This document shows, one piece after another, positions 7,874 to 16,474 of a DNA stretch of 64,000 bases. A model generated the notes under the pieces. It made no database searches. It was not told the origin of the DNA and saw only the letters and a program-made list of their open reading frames with translations. Source of the DNA: Emticicia fluvialis (lineage in GTDB: Bacteria > Bacteroidota > Bacteroidia > Cytophagales > Spirosomataceae); NCBI RefSeq assembly GCF_024793945.1, contig NZ_JANUSD010000002.1, positions 358,116 through 422,115 of the forward strand, written 5' to 3'. Numbering within the stretch: position 1 is the first letter of the stretch; every line of letters begins with the position of its first letter. The position numbers were made by a program, and so were the translations under genes.

Positions 7874-8245
7874 ATGAATAAATTCTTTTTACAGGCAGGA
7901 GCCTTGCTGGGAGCAGTGGGTGTGGCCCTGGGCGCTTTTGGCGCGCATGCTTTAAAAGACAAATTAACTGCAAGCGGCAGGCTGGATACTTTTGAAACAG
8001 CGGTTAAATATCAGTTTTATCATGCACTTGCATTGGTTTTGGTGGGTTTTCTGGCAAAAGAAATTGCCTCTAAAAATCTGGCTTACAGTGGCTATTGTTT
8101 TTTAGGGGGTTCGCTTGTTTTCAGTGGCTCACTTTACCTGATATGCTTTACCGGAATAAAGACTTTTGGCGCCATTGCACCTATCGGTGGTACGCTTATG
8201 ATTGCCGGCTGGCTATTATTATTCTGGGCGGTATTAAAAAGCTGA
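7874..8245 (+). CDS. DUF423 family small membrane protein (YgdD-like)
   Basis: A 123-residue integral membrane protein with about four helices. It opens with the family signature GALLGAVGVALGAFGAHALKD, then FETAVKYQFYHALAL and GSLVFSGSLYLIC, ending GGTLMIAGWLLLFWA. DUF423 proteins are widespread inner-membrane proteins of unknown function. The start at 7874 matches the family N-terminus and follows a good -7 element. Its stop lies six bases from the converging MFS gene with no terminator between. Confidence 0.9.
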   Translation: MNKFFLQAGALLGAVGVALGAFGAHALKDKLTASGRLDTFETAVKYQFYHALALVLVGFLAKEIASKNLAYSGYCFLGGSLVFSGSLYLICFTGIKTFGAIAPIGGTLMIAGWLLLFWAVLKS

Positions 8246-8251
8246 TAATTG

Positions 8252-9463
8252 TTATTCAACAAAGTCAAGGTCTTTGGCAAAGGTTTCTTTCAGGGTGGCA
8301 TTGGCTATAAATGCTGCTCCGAAGCAAAAAATACCAATAATGGTGGCACTGGTTATGAGGTCGCCATCCAAGGCTTCAGTCAGATACTGATGGCAGATTG
8401 AGATGGGTACCGCACCGCCACGGGCAAAATTAGGTATTGTGGTTGCTACTGTAGCTCTCATATTAGTGCCAAATTGCTCAGCTGCCATAGTTATAAGTAC
8501 AATCCAATAGCCGGAAGCTGTGCCCATGAGTACGCACATTACAAAAATTGCGGTATTACTGGCACCCCATAGGTTGAGATAAATGAGGCACATACACAGG
8601 CATACCGCCTGAAAAATAAAGATGGTTTTTCTTCTGTTGCGTAGCAACTGGCTTACATACCCGCTGATGAGGTCTCCGCAAGTTAGCCCTATATACACGT
8701 ACATAACGGCTTGGCCTGCGGTAACTTTGCCCTCGACACCCAAAGCCTTGGCTACTTCAGGTGCTAGCTGCATCAGAATGCTAACAATAAAGAAAATCGG
8801 AAAGCCAATAAACATACAGGCTATATAGCGTCTGAAACGGTCTTTTTTTGTAAACAGGCTCAGGAAATCTCCTCTTGACACGTTCAACGTCTCAGCATGT
8901 TTAAACATTTTTGATTCAAAGGTGCCAATTCTCAATAGCAGCAAAAGCAGGCCCATTCCTCCTCCAATAAAGTAGGCGGTGCGCCAGTAGAAGGCATCGC
9001 CTACCAGAGCCGCCACAACGGCGCCAAAGGCTCCTACAGATGCCATAATCATGGTTCCATATCCTCGTTTTTCTTTAGGCATGGTTTCCGCCACAATGGT
9101 AATACCTGCGCCTAATTCGCCCGCAAGACCAATACCTGCCAAAAATCTTAATGCGCCATACGTATAAATGTCGGTTACAAATCCGTTAATTATGGTAGCC
9201 ACCGAATACAGAACAATGGAACCAAAGAGAACAGAGAGACGGCCTTTTTTATCGCCCAGAACGCCAAAAAAGATGCCGCCCAACAATAAGCCAATCATCT
9301 GAACGTTAAAAAGCCATAAACCTATACTCGTATTATTATTTCCTGCTACACCTAATTCGGATAGACTGCTATGACGTAGTACAACAAACAAGATCAAGTC
9401 ATAAGCATCTACGAAATAACCTAACGCTGCCACCAATACTAATAGAAAAGTAGATTTTTTCAT
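8252..9463 (-). CDS. MFS transporter, metabolite:H+ symporter type
   Basis: A 403-residue protein with about 12 membrane helices. Helix 1 carries the acidic YFVDAYDLILF typical of sugar- and acid-type symporters. The loop between helices 2 and 3 has the MFS signature GVLGDKKGR, and RFLAGIGLAGELGAG matches helix 4 of this class. Such carriers import sugars or organic acids with protons; the substrate is not readable. Monocistronic, leftward, 150 bases from a divergent coiled-coil gene. Confidence 0.87.
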   Translation of the reverse strand: MKKSTFLLVLVAALGYFVDAYDLILFVVLRHSSLSELGVAGNNNTSIGLWLFNVQMIGLLLGGIFFGVLGDKKGRLSVLFGSIVLYSVATIINGFVTDIYTYGALRFLAGIGLAGELGAGITIVAETMPKEKRGYGTMIMASVGAFGAVVAALVGDAFYWRTAYFIGGGMGLLLLLLRIGTFESKMFKHAETLNVSRGDFLSLFTKKDRFRRYIACMFIGFPIFFIVSILMQLAPEVAKALGVEGKVTAGQAVMYVYIGLTCGDLISGYVSQLLRNRRKTIFIFQAVCLCMCLIYLNLWGASNTAIFVMCVLMGTASGYWIVLITMAAEQFGTNMRATVATTIPNFARGGAVPISICHQYLTEALDGDLITSATIIGIFCFGAAFIANATLKETFAKDLDFVE

Positions 9464-9480
9464 GTATTATCAAAGTTTCA

Positions 9481-9488
9481 CGAAAATA
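9481..9488 (-). promoter_or_regulatory. -7 promoter element of the MFS gene (TATTTTCG)
   Basis: Leftward TATTTTCG fits TAnnTTTG except for one base and sits 17 bases before the ATG at 9463. Confidence 0.4.
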
Positions 9489-9562
9489 GAAATTCGGATA
9501 GAATTTCGCGAAAAAAATAACGGCATTTTCGATAATTTTCTGAAATCAATTCAATAAAAGGC

Positions 9563-9570
9563 TAACTTTG
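9563..9570 (+). promoter_or_regulatory. -7 promoter element (TAACTTTG) of the coiled-coil gene
   Basis: Exact TAnnTTTG match, 45 bases before the ATG at 9616. Confidence 0.6.
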
Positions 9571-9615
9571 TCGTTAGTAAGCCTAAATTGTTAAATACTA
9601 AATATTCAGATTTCT

Positions 9616-10569
9616 ATGGAACAAAATCAAGAAAGAAGAAGTAACACGGCCTTGACTGCCGGACTTGTTTTAGCCTGTGCATTAGCGGCACTTTTTGGCT
9701 TCCTGTATTTCAATGCACGTCAGGACATTGACTCAAAAACTGTGAATATATCGCAGAAAACCAAAGAACTCCTCCTTACCAACTCTAAACTTGATTCAAT
9801 TGCCGTACAGTTAGATGCAAAAATTGCTGAAGTGCAGTCGTTGGGTGGTCAGGTAGAGGATTTACAAGCCTTGAAAGTTCAGTTAGAGCAAGACAAGAAA
9901 AATTTAATAAACTCAAAAAACGTAAGTATTAAGCAATACGAATCTAAAATTAAAGACTATGAGGCTGCTCTTACCGAAAAAGATGCCGAAATAGCCAAAC
10001 TGAGAGAAGAAAACTCAGTACTAACCACGCAAAACCAGACATTAGGCTCTGAAAACACTACACTGAAATCGGAAAACAGTAGCCTTAGAACAGATAAACA
10101 GGCATTGTCTGACTCGGTTTACAGCACAACTGTTAAAAACAGAGAATTAACAGAAAAGGTAACACTGGCAGCAGCCTTGAAGGCTATGAATGTAAGTGTA
10201 AATGCCATCAATTCAAGAGGAAGAGAACGTGACGGTGGCGCTTATAAAGCCAAAAGAGTAGACAAAGTAAGAATTTCGTTTAAATTGGCCGAAAACCCAC
10301 TGACCAAAAAAGAAGATAAGGTAATATACCTGAGATTGCTTGACCCTAAAGGCAACGTTATATCTGACATGGCCACTGGCTCGGGCACGTTTACATTTGG
10401 TGGCAATGAGACCGTTTATACTTCTAAACAAACGGTTATGTATGATAACACAGGGCAGAATGTAGACTTCGTTTATTCTCGCGGTAGCGCTTACGAAAAA
10501 GGCAAATATACTGTAGAATTATACTCAGAAGGATTCAGCATTGGGCGTGGTACTTTTGATGTAAGATAA
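9616..10569 (+). CDS. membrane-anchored coiled-coil protein with C-terminal beta domain
   Basis: A 317-residue protein. One membrane helix lies at about residues 13-31 (LTAGLVLACALAALFGFLYF), then a long coiled coil of heptads from about 35 to 190, rich in Lys, Glu, Leu, Ser and Thr. The C-terminal 120 residues form a beta-rich domain (VRISFKLAENPL, VIYLRLLDPKGNVIS, GKYTVELYSEGF) that likely lies in the periplasm. The layout resembles an inner-membrane tether or spacer. I recognise no named family, although the type is common in Cytophagales. A strong terminator follows directly, so it is a single-gene transcript. Confidence 0.8.
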   Translation: MEQNQERRSNTALTAGLVLACALAALFGFLYFNARQDIDSKTVNISQKTKELLLTNSKLDSIAVQLDAKIAEVQSLGGQVEDLQALKVQLEQDKKNLINSKNVSIKQYESKIKDYEAALTEKDAEIAKLREENSVLTTQNQTLGSENTTLKSENSSLRTDKQALSDSVYSTTVKNRELTEKVTLAAALKAMNVSVNAINSRGRERDGGAYKAKRVDKVRISFKLAENPLTKKEDKVIYLRLLDPKGNVISDMATGSGTFTFGGNETVYTSKQTVMYDNTGQNVDFVYSRGSAYEKGKYTVELYSEGFSIGRGTFDVR

Positions 10570-10598
10570 CAATAAAGATATAAACAATTAACAATGAG

Positions 10599-10629
10599 TG
10601 CCTCTGGTAATAACCAGGGGCATTTTTTT
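10599..10629 (+). terminator. intrinsic terminator of the coiled-coil gene
   Basis: Ten-pair stem (10599-10608 with 10613-10622, one G-U pair), four-base loop, then seven T. Confidence 0.92.
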
Positions 10630-10700
10630 GTGTGGTTTTTCACTGTCCTGAGGGTACAGCTGCGGTTAAATTGGCCTGAACAAAATCAACTTGGCCTATA

Positions 10701-10737
10701 AAAAAACAGGCGGTAGGAGAGAACCCACCGCCTGTTT
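10701..10737 (-). terminator. intrinsic terminator of the S41 protease gene
   Basis: Arms AAACAGGCGGT (10704-10714) and ACCGCCTGTTT (10727-10737). On the leftward strand the stem is followed by a seven-T run, 20 bases past the S41 stop. Confidence 0.9.
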
Positions 10738-10756
10738 CAAAAACAATACCTGAGGT

Positions 10757-12175
10757 TTATTTAGGCATTGTAATAAACATATCTTTTATGTTCTGGTATG
10801 GGTTTTCTGAAACGTTTACCTTCAAAGGTTCACCCATGTCGAGGATTGATTTTCTGGCATTAGGCGAGGCATCAGTTTTGGCAACCTGACCCGTAATTAA
10901 CTCAATGGCTTTGCCAAGCAAAGGGTCAGACTCATCGCCCCAAACCTTAAACGGCGACAGGTCTTTTACTGAGTAGTCTGGTGTAAAACCATTTTTTGTA
11001 CCATAATTAGATTCGCCTTTTGAGTTAAAGGTTTTCAAAACTATGGGTTGCATGCCCCATTTCCAGCGTTTGGGGTTTCTGTCATCCTGCAGGGTTACAG
11101 AGCCAACGTTTTTGCCATAGGTATGGTCTCCTATCAATACCACATCCATGTAAGGCCTCAGACCGTTGATTACCAGTTCGCTCGCAGATGCAGTACCGGT
11201 TGAGGTAAGCACAAACAGGCGGTTCAATGTGCCTAAATTGTTGGGTTCGTTTCTGAATTTTGAAGGCGTTGAATACAAAGGATACTTAGCGGTGACATTG
11301 GCATTCCACTGGTCATAATGAATTACGTTATCTGTGTTTAGGTTCTTCACAATCAGCGAAGACAACACATCGGCCGATGAAATGTAACCGCCTCCGTTTA
11401 CCCTTAAATCAAGCACCAACTCATTTACGCCTTTGCTTTTAAACTCAGAAAATACCTGTCTCAGGTTAGCATCAAAAGAGCTGATAAACTGACGGTAAAC
11501 CAGATAACCGATTTTTTTATTTCCTTTTTCAATTACTTTCCAGTAATGAACAGGGTTGTCTTGTATTTCAACTTTAGTTATCTGGGTGGTAGTAACACCG
11601 TTAGAAACAACTGCGCCATTGCTTATTGTTCCCAGTCCGAAAGAGGCCGTTTCAAGGTTTCTTAGCGCATCGTAATTGTTTTTATCCAGCTGGGTTCCGT
11701 TTACACTTAAAATAATATCTCCTCTTTTCAGTCCTGCTTTTTCTGCTGGGCTACCTTTCACCACATAATTGATAAAGAAACCTACGGTTGTCTGGGTATT
11801 ATCAAGATAGTAAATGTAGTAACTCATACCAAAAACCTTGTTGATACCATTCAATGACGCTGTAAGTGCGTCTACGTCTTCCTGAATCCACGAAAACCTG
11901 TCAGTATTTGGGTAGTCGTTCAAAATAGTTTCAAAATACTTATCTGGTGTAAGCGTAAGGTTGGTAGCAGTTTTGGCTGGCATTTGGTCTGTCCACAGAT
12001 AATAATATTTCATACTATCATAGATCCATTCATTAACTGTGTTATTGGTTTGGTCTGTTGAATTACCGTTGCTGCCCGTTGTAGAAGGCGTAGGGTTGTT
12101 TTCTACTTTACACGACCATACGCTTGCAGTAAGAAACAGACCCAGAATTAGAAATTTGGCAGGAGAAAACTTCAT
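10757..12175 (-). CDS. S41-family (C-terminal processing) protease, lipoprotein
   Basis: A 472-residue envelope protease. The lipoprotein signal ends in ASVWSC (C22) and is followed by a Ser/Thr/Asn-rich linker. A PDZ domain spans about 110-205 (VVKGSPAEKAGLKRGDIILSVNG). The S41 catalytic domain follows, with LVLDLRVNGGGYISSA, the nucleophile region TGTASASELV (S332) and the Lys base in HTYGKNVGS (K355). The family cuts protein C-termini in the periplasm. The lipobox places this one on a membrane, and in Bacteroidota such copies are often on the outer membrane. Single-gene transcript with its own terminator. Confidence 0.9.
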   Translation of the reverse strand: MKFSPAKFLILGLFLTASVWSCKVENNPTPSTTGSNGNSTDQTNNTVNEWIYDSMKYYYLWTDQMPAKTATNLTLTPDKYFETILNDYPNTDRFSWIQEDVDALTASLNGINKVFGMSYYIYYLDNTQTTVGFFINYVVKGSPAEKAGLKRGDIILSVNGTQLDKNNYDALRNLETASFGLGTISNGAVVSNGVTTTQITKVEIQDNPVHYWKVIEKGNKKIGYLVYRQFISSFDANLRQVFSEFKSKGVNELVLDLRVNGGGYISSADVLSSLIVKNLNTDNVIHYDQWNANVTAKYPLYSTPSKFRNEPNNLGTLNRLFVLTSTGTASASELVINGLRPYMDVVLIGDHTYGKNVGSVTLQDDRNPKRWKWGMQPIVLKTFNSKGESNYGTKNGFTPDYSVKDLSPFKVWGDESDPLLGKAIELITGQVAKTDASPNARKSILDMGEPLKVNVSENPYQNIKDMFITMPK

Positions 12176-12277
12176 ATAAATTATTATTTAGCGTTCTTTT
12201 GATATTGACGTATTTTACTAACGAATCGTTGCGGTTTTTGTTTTGAGCATAAAATTTTAATCTGCAAATGTGTAAGA

Positions 12278-13144
12278 TTACAAAATCTCAGCCAGGTTGC
12301 CCTTGATGTTTTTCACGATGGAATCAAGCCCCAGGTCGTTGGCGTCTGTACCAAATGGCTCTTCAATTTCTTCTGCCATAATTTCTATGCCGGCAAATGC
12401 ATAAAACACCAGGGTAACAATAGGTATTGACCAGAACTTGAACTCAAGCACTGCCGTAAATGGCATAGTGAACACGTAAATAAAGATAATTTTCTTGATA
12501 AAAATATTATAAGAAACCGGAATAGGCGTATTTTTAATTCGCTCGCAAGCTCCAAGGTTATCCGTAAAGGACGATAACTCATTGTTCAATGATAGTAATA
12601 GTTCGGCATTAAACACACCTTCGCTATGCAACTGGTAAATTTCTGTATAAATGGCCCGGGCTATACGGTTGGGTATGTGTTTAAAGTCTTTATAGTATTC
12701 TCTGTTGTATTTTTCTGTAAATTCCAGATGTTCAAGGTTTACCCGGCCCCTCAGGTGGTCTTTCACGGTATGTACATAGTTACCAATTAAAATTCTGAGT
12801 GTTTCTCTCGACGGATGTTTTTCCGGCAATAAGGTTGCCAGTTTTAGGGCAAAGTTTCTCGAGTTATTGGTAAAAGATCCCCATATTTTTCTCCCTTCCC
12901 ACCAGCGGTCATAGGCAGTATTGGTTCTGAAAACCAGTAATAACGATAAAACGAAACCAACCAGAGAATGAATAGTAAGCGGATTTTTGATTGGCGTATA
13001 ATGTAGAATGTTGTTTTCCAGATACGCAAAAGCGGCTGTATAGGCTGCCAGCCCCATCATTGCAGGCAGGAGTTTCCTGAAGGTATCGGCCTTATGGAAG
13101 TAAAAAATAAACTTCCACCAGTTGCGGGGGTTGTAATCTATCAT
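12278..13144 (-). CDS. bestrophin-family anion channel
   Basis: A 288-residue membrane protein of the bestrophin (formerly UPF0187) family, pentameric chloride channels in other organisms. The N-terminus MIDYNPRNWWKFIFYF, the RTNTAYDRWWEGRKIWG block after helix 2, IPVSYNIFIKKI, and the C-terminal EEIEEPFGTDANDLGLD are diagnostic. A -7 element lies 34 bases upstream. It may adjust membrane potential or halide balance; the bacterial role is poorly known. Confidence 0.92.
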   Translation of the reverse strand: MIDYNPRNWWKFIFYFHKADTFRKLLPAMMGLAAYTAAFAYLENNILHYTPIKNPLTIHSLVGFVLSLLLVFRTNTAYDRWWEGRKIWGSFTNNSRNFALKLATLLPEKHPSRETLRILIGNYVHTVKDHLRGRVNLEHLEFTEKYNREYYKDFKHIPNRIARAIYTEIYQLHSEGVFNAELLLSLNNELSSFTDNLGACERIKNTPIPVSYNIFIKKIIFIYVFTMPFTAVLEFKFWSIPIVTLVFYAFAGIEIMAEEIEEPFGTDANDLGLDSIVKNIKGNLAEIL

Positions 13145-13178
13145 AAAAATGCCTGTAACGTTTTATTTATATAAGGTA

Positions 13179-13186
13179 CAAATATA
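13179..13186 (-). promoter_or_regulatory. -7 promoter element (TATATTTG) of the bestrophin gene
   Basis: Exact leftward TAnnTTTG match, 34 bases before the ATG at 13144. Confidence 0.6.
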
Positions 13187-13311
13187 ATTTTTTGTGGATA
13201 CTGTAAGTGCCTGCAAATAATGATTTTTATTATTTAATATTGCGACAAATGCGCCACATTATTTTTTATGAATTATTCAGAAAAAATTAATTTTTTTTCT
13301 GATAATGCTTG

Positions 13312-13319
13312 TATATTCG
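13312..13319 (+). promoter_or_regulatory. -7 promoter element (TATATTCG) of the sixA gene
   Basis: One mismatch to TAnnTTTG. It lies ten bases before the ATG at 13330 and 19 before the one at 13339, which argues against a start at 13309. Confidence 0.45.
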
Positions 13320-13329
13320 TGCCAAAACC

Positions 13330-13851
13330 ATGGAAAATATGAAGAAACTGCTTTATTTGGTTCGACACGCCACTGCTGAAGAAGGAGGTAATACCCCGAT
13401 GTTCCGGGATTTTGACCGTATCCTTACTTCACATGGTATCATCGAAGCCGCCCGTATGGGTAAGCATCTGGCAGAAAATAACATAAAAATTGAACTTCTG
13501 ATAAGCAGTGAAGCTGACCGTTGTAAGTCTACAGCCAAGATTTTTGCCGAGCAACTACATGTAGATGCTGATGAAATTAAACTGGATGAGGCCATTTACG
13601 GCGGAGGCGCAAGGGCTTATCTGGCTGCTGTCAATAATTTAGACGAGAAAGTTAAATCGGTGGCTATATTCGGGCATAATCCAGATATTACATTTTTTGC
13701 CGAATACCTTACCCGTGCCGATATAGGCGGGTCTATGGAAAAGGCCGGCGTAGTAGCCATTGAATTTGAAGACGTAAATTGGAATGAGATTTCGAACAAA
13801 AGCGGCAGATTTTTGTTTTATTGGTCGCCGGGCACTATAGCCAAAGCTTAG
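13330..13851 (+). CDS. sixA: SixA-like phosphohistidine phosphatase
   Basis: A 173-residue histidine phosphatase. The RHG motif is YLVRHATAEEG, whose His is the phospho-acceptor. SSEADRCKSTAKIF and FGHNPDITFFAEYL supply the remaining Arg and His. SixA in E. coli removes phosphate from His of the ArcB or PTS-Ntr phosphorelay. Size and lack of extra domains fit this family better than phosphoglycerate mutases. ATG codons at 13330 and 13339 are both usable. A 53-residue membrane protein starts 12 bases after its stop. Confidence 0.87.
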   Translation: MENMKKLLYLVRHATAEEGGNTPMFRDFDRILTSHGIIEAARMGKHLAENNIKIELLISSEADRCKSTAKIFAEQLHVDADEIKLDEAIYGGGARAYLAAVNNLDEKVKSVAIFGHNPDITFFAEYLTRADIGGSMEKAGVVAIEFEDVNWNEISNKSGRFLFYWSPGTIAKA

Positions 13852-13863
13852 TTTGATTTTTTA

Positions 13864-14025
13864 ATGAATGAAATGAAAAATAATACTTCGGGTAATCGTA
13901 ATCGCCTTATCTTCAGAATAATATTTCTAGTATTTCTGGCTGTTGTTTTATGGTTTTTATATGACCTCTCACGCCAGACAACTGCTCCCTGGAATAAGAA
14001 AAAACAAATTGAACGGGCTTTTTGA
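13864..14025 (+). CDS. small single-helix membrane protein (53 residues)
   Basis: An ATG at 13864 opens 53 codons to TGA. A charged, Asn-rich N-terminus (MNEMKNNTSGNRNRL) is followed by one hydrophobic helix (IFRIIFLVFLAVVLWFLY) and a short basic tail ending NKKKQIERAF. Codon use resembles its neighbours and it follows sixA by 12 bases, so it is probably translated from the same message. No known family. Its likely place is the inner membrane. Confidence 0.6.
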   Translation: MNEMKNNTSGNRNRLIFRIIFLVFLAVVLWFLYDLSRQTTAPWNKKKQIERAF

Positions 14026-14273
14026 TACCGGTTCATTATTGTTTATAAGGTGATTCTTTCTTAATTTGAATGTAAACCTGGTCATTCTCCAACTCTTTCT
14101 TACCAATGACCGGGATCATTTTTATGCCCTCTGCCCAGCAATTTTTAAAAAAGATTGTGAGCCCATTGCAACGCAATCATAAAATTTCAGGTCTTGCCAG
14201 AAAATGGCTGGCTTTTAAGGCTTTTTGTGTGTCCTGAATATGGCCTGAAGAATGGTAATTGGCAGAATATTCT

Positions 14274-14281
14274 TTACTTTG
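14274..14281 (+). promoter_or_regulatory. -7 promoter element (TTACTTTG) of the prolyl oligopeptidase gene
   Basis: One mismatch to TAnnTTTG, 23 bases before the ATG at 14305. Confidence 0.45.
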
Positions 14282-14304
14282 TAGTTTAAAAATCATCTCT
14301 TACT

Positions 14305-16413
14305 ATGAATAAACCAAACCAGATACTAACCGCTATTTTTTTCATTTTTCCTTGTTTTGTAATGGCACAATTAAACTACCCGTTAACTCATACAGTTGAC
14401 CAAAAAGATAATTATCACGGCACAATTGTAGAAGACCCTTACCGATGGCTGGAAGACGACCGGTCTGCTGAAACTGCTGAATGGGTAAAACAACAAAATC
14501 AATTAGCGTTCTCGTACCTTGAGAAGATACCCTATCGGGAGGGAATCAAGAAAAGATTAGAGAAAATCTATAATTATGCCAAGTATTCGGCACCCAGCCG
14601 TAAAGGCGAATGGTACTACTTTTATAAGAACGACGGGCTGCAGAATCAATCGGTTTTATACCGGCAAAAAGGATTAAACGGTGTGCCGGAAGTAGTGCTT
14701 GACCCCAACAGTTTATCAAAAGACGGCACAACCCGGCTGGCACAATTTACACTTTCTAAAGACGGCAGGTATGCAGCTTATGCTTTGTCTAAGGGTGGGT
14801 CAGACTGGCAGGATATCTTCATCATGGACGTTAGCAGCAAGCAGAATCTTGCCGATAGAGTAGAATGGGTAAAAGTGTCTGGCATTGCCTGGCAGGGTAA
14901 TGGTTTTTACTACAGCAGGTACCCGAAACCGGACGGCAGCGCACTGGCTGCTAAAAATGAGAATCATCAGGTGTTTTATCATAAAATTGGCACAACCCAG
15001 GATGCCGATGAACTGGTATTTGAAGATAAGGCCAATCCGCAGCGTTTTCATACCGTAAGTACTACCGAAGATGAATTGTATGCAGTATTGTATGTAAGCG
15101 ACAGAGGCAAAGGAAAAGACGGCAATGCGTTGTTTTATAAAGAATCCGGCTCAAAGTCGTTCAAACCGGTGGTGGCAGAGGTAACCGATTTCTCGTATAG
15201 CGTAATTGAAAACGTGGGTAAAACATTGCTGATACAAACGAATAAAGACGCCAAAAACGAAAAAATAGAGAGTTTTGATACCGCTAATGGCATCTGGAAA
15301 TCGGTAGTGGCAGAAAAAGCAGAACCGCTGCAGTCGGCAAGTGTTGCAGGTGGAAAGCTGTTTCTTACCTACATGAAAGACGTAACCACCCGCGCTTATG
15401 TATGTGATGTAAAAGGTAAACTTGAAAACGAAATTAAATTGCCAGGGCTTGGAACTGCCTCCGGCTTTGGTGGCAATGCTGACGACAAAGAAGTGTTTTA
15501 TACTTTTACTTCTTTCAATTATCCGTCAACTATTTTCAGTTATAATCTGGGCACCAGGCAAAGCGCTGTGTTCCGGGCGCCTGAAGTTGATTTTAAAGCC
15601 ACTGATTTTGAAACCAAACAGGTATTTTATACCAGTAAAGATGGTACCCAAGTGCCAATGTTTATTGTTTATAAGAAGGGAATTAAACTGAACGGACAAA
15701 ACCCTACGTTGCTGTATGGATACGGAGGCTTTAACATTAGTCTGAACCCCGCTTTTAGTCCGTTGCTAATTCCGTTTCTGGAACAGGGAGGCGTATATGC
15801 ACAGGCTAACTTACGCGGCGGCAGTGAATATGGCGAAAAATGGCATGAGCAGGGCATGAAACTGAAAAAACAAAATGTATTTGATGATTTTATAGCCGCC
15901 GGTGAATACCTGATAGCACAGAAATATTGCGATAATGCCCGCCTGGCTTTAAGGGGTGGCTCAAACGGCGGGCTTCTGGTAGGGGCGGTAATTAACCAGA
16001 GACCCGAATTGGCCAAAGTTGCTATTCCGCAGGTAGGGGTGATGGACATGCTCCGTTTTCAGAAATTTACCATCGGCTGGAACTGGATTGCCGATTATGG
16101 TTCGTCTGACAACGCTGATGAGTTCAAGGTCTTATATGCTTACTCACCATTGCATAATATCAAGTCGGGTGTAAACTATCCGGCTACGCTCATTACCACT
16201 GCCGACCATGACGACCGCGTAGTACCTGCACACTCTTTTAAATATGCAGCCATGTTACAGGCAAAAGCAGGCAAAAGCACCACTAACCCGTTGTTAATCA
16301 GAATTGATACCAACTCGGGTCATGGGGCAAGCAATACAGCCAAAAATATTGAGCAAATGGCAGATATTTATGCTTTTATCTGGTGGAACATGCAGTCAGT
16401 CATTAAACTGTAA
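14305..16413 (+). CDS. secreted prolyl oligopeptidase (S9A)
   Basis: A 702-residue serine peptidase that cuts after proline in short peptides. A signal peptide covers about residues 1-21 (FFIFPCFVMAQ). The mature part opens with the family start YPLTHTVDQKDNYHGTIVEDPYRWLED, then a beta-propeller (about 75-420), then the alpha/beta-hydrolase domain with GGSNGGLLVG (Ser553), TADHDDRVVP (Asp) and NSGHGAS (His673). All three catalytic residues are present. Export suggests a role in peptide scavenging in the periplasm. Confidence 0.93.
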   Translation: MNKPNQILTAIFFIFPCFVMAQLNYPLTHTVDQKDNYHGTIVEDPYRWLEDDRSAETAEWVKQQNQLAFSYLEKIPYREGIKKRLEKIYNYAKYSAPSRKGEWYYFYKNDGLQNQSVLYRQKGLNGVPEVVLDPNSLSKDGTTRLAQFTLSKDGRYAAYALSKGGSDWQDIFIMDVSSKQNLADRVEWVKVSGIAWQGNGFYYSRYPKPDGSALAAKNENHQVFYHKIGTTQDADELVFEDKANPQRFHTVSTTEDELYAVLYVSDRGKGKDGNALFYKESGSKSFKPVVAEVTDFSYSVIENVGKTLLIQTNKDAKNEKIESFDTANGIWKSVVAEKAEPLQSASVAGGKLFLTYMKDVTTRAYVCDVKGKLENEIKLPGLGTASGFGGNADDKEVFYTFTSFNYPSTIFSYNLGTRQSAVFRAPEVDFKATDFETKQVFYTSKDGTQVPMFIVYKKGIKLNGQNPTLLYGYGGFNISLNPAFSPLLIPFLEQGGVYAQANLRGGSEYGEKWHEQGMKLKKQNVFDDFIAAGEYLIAQKYCDNARLALRGGSNGGLLVGAVINQRPELAKVAIPQVGVMDMLRFQKFTIGWNWIADYGSSDNADEFKVLYAYSPLHNIKSGVNYPATLITTADHDDRVVPAHSFKYAAMLQAKAGKSTTNPLLIRIDTNSGHGASNTAKNIEQMADIYAFIWWNMQSVIKL

Positions 16414-16474
16414 ATCCATTGCAGCGGGGTGTTCAATCTTCCCGCTGCATGCCATAACTATTAAATTGTCTTAA

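Noticed and set aside
13848..14036. Leftward 62-codon frame opposite the small membrane protein
   Set aside because: The rightward frame has better codon use, a start close to sixA and a clear membrane helix.
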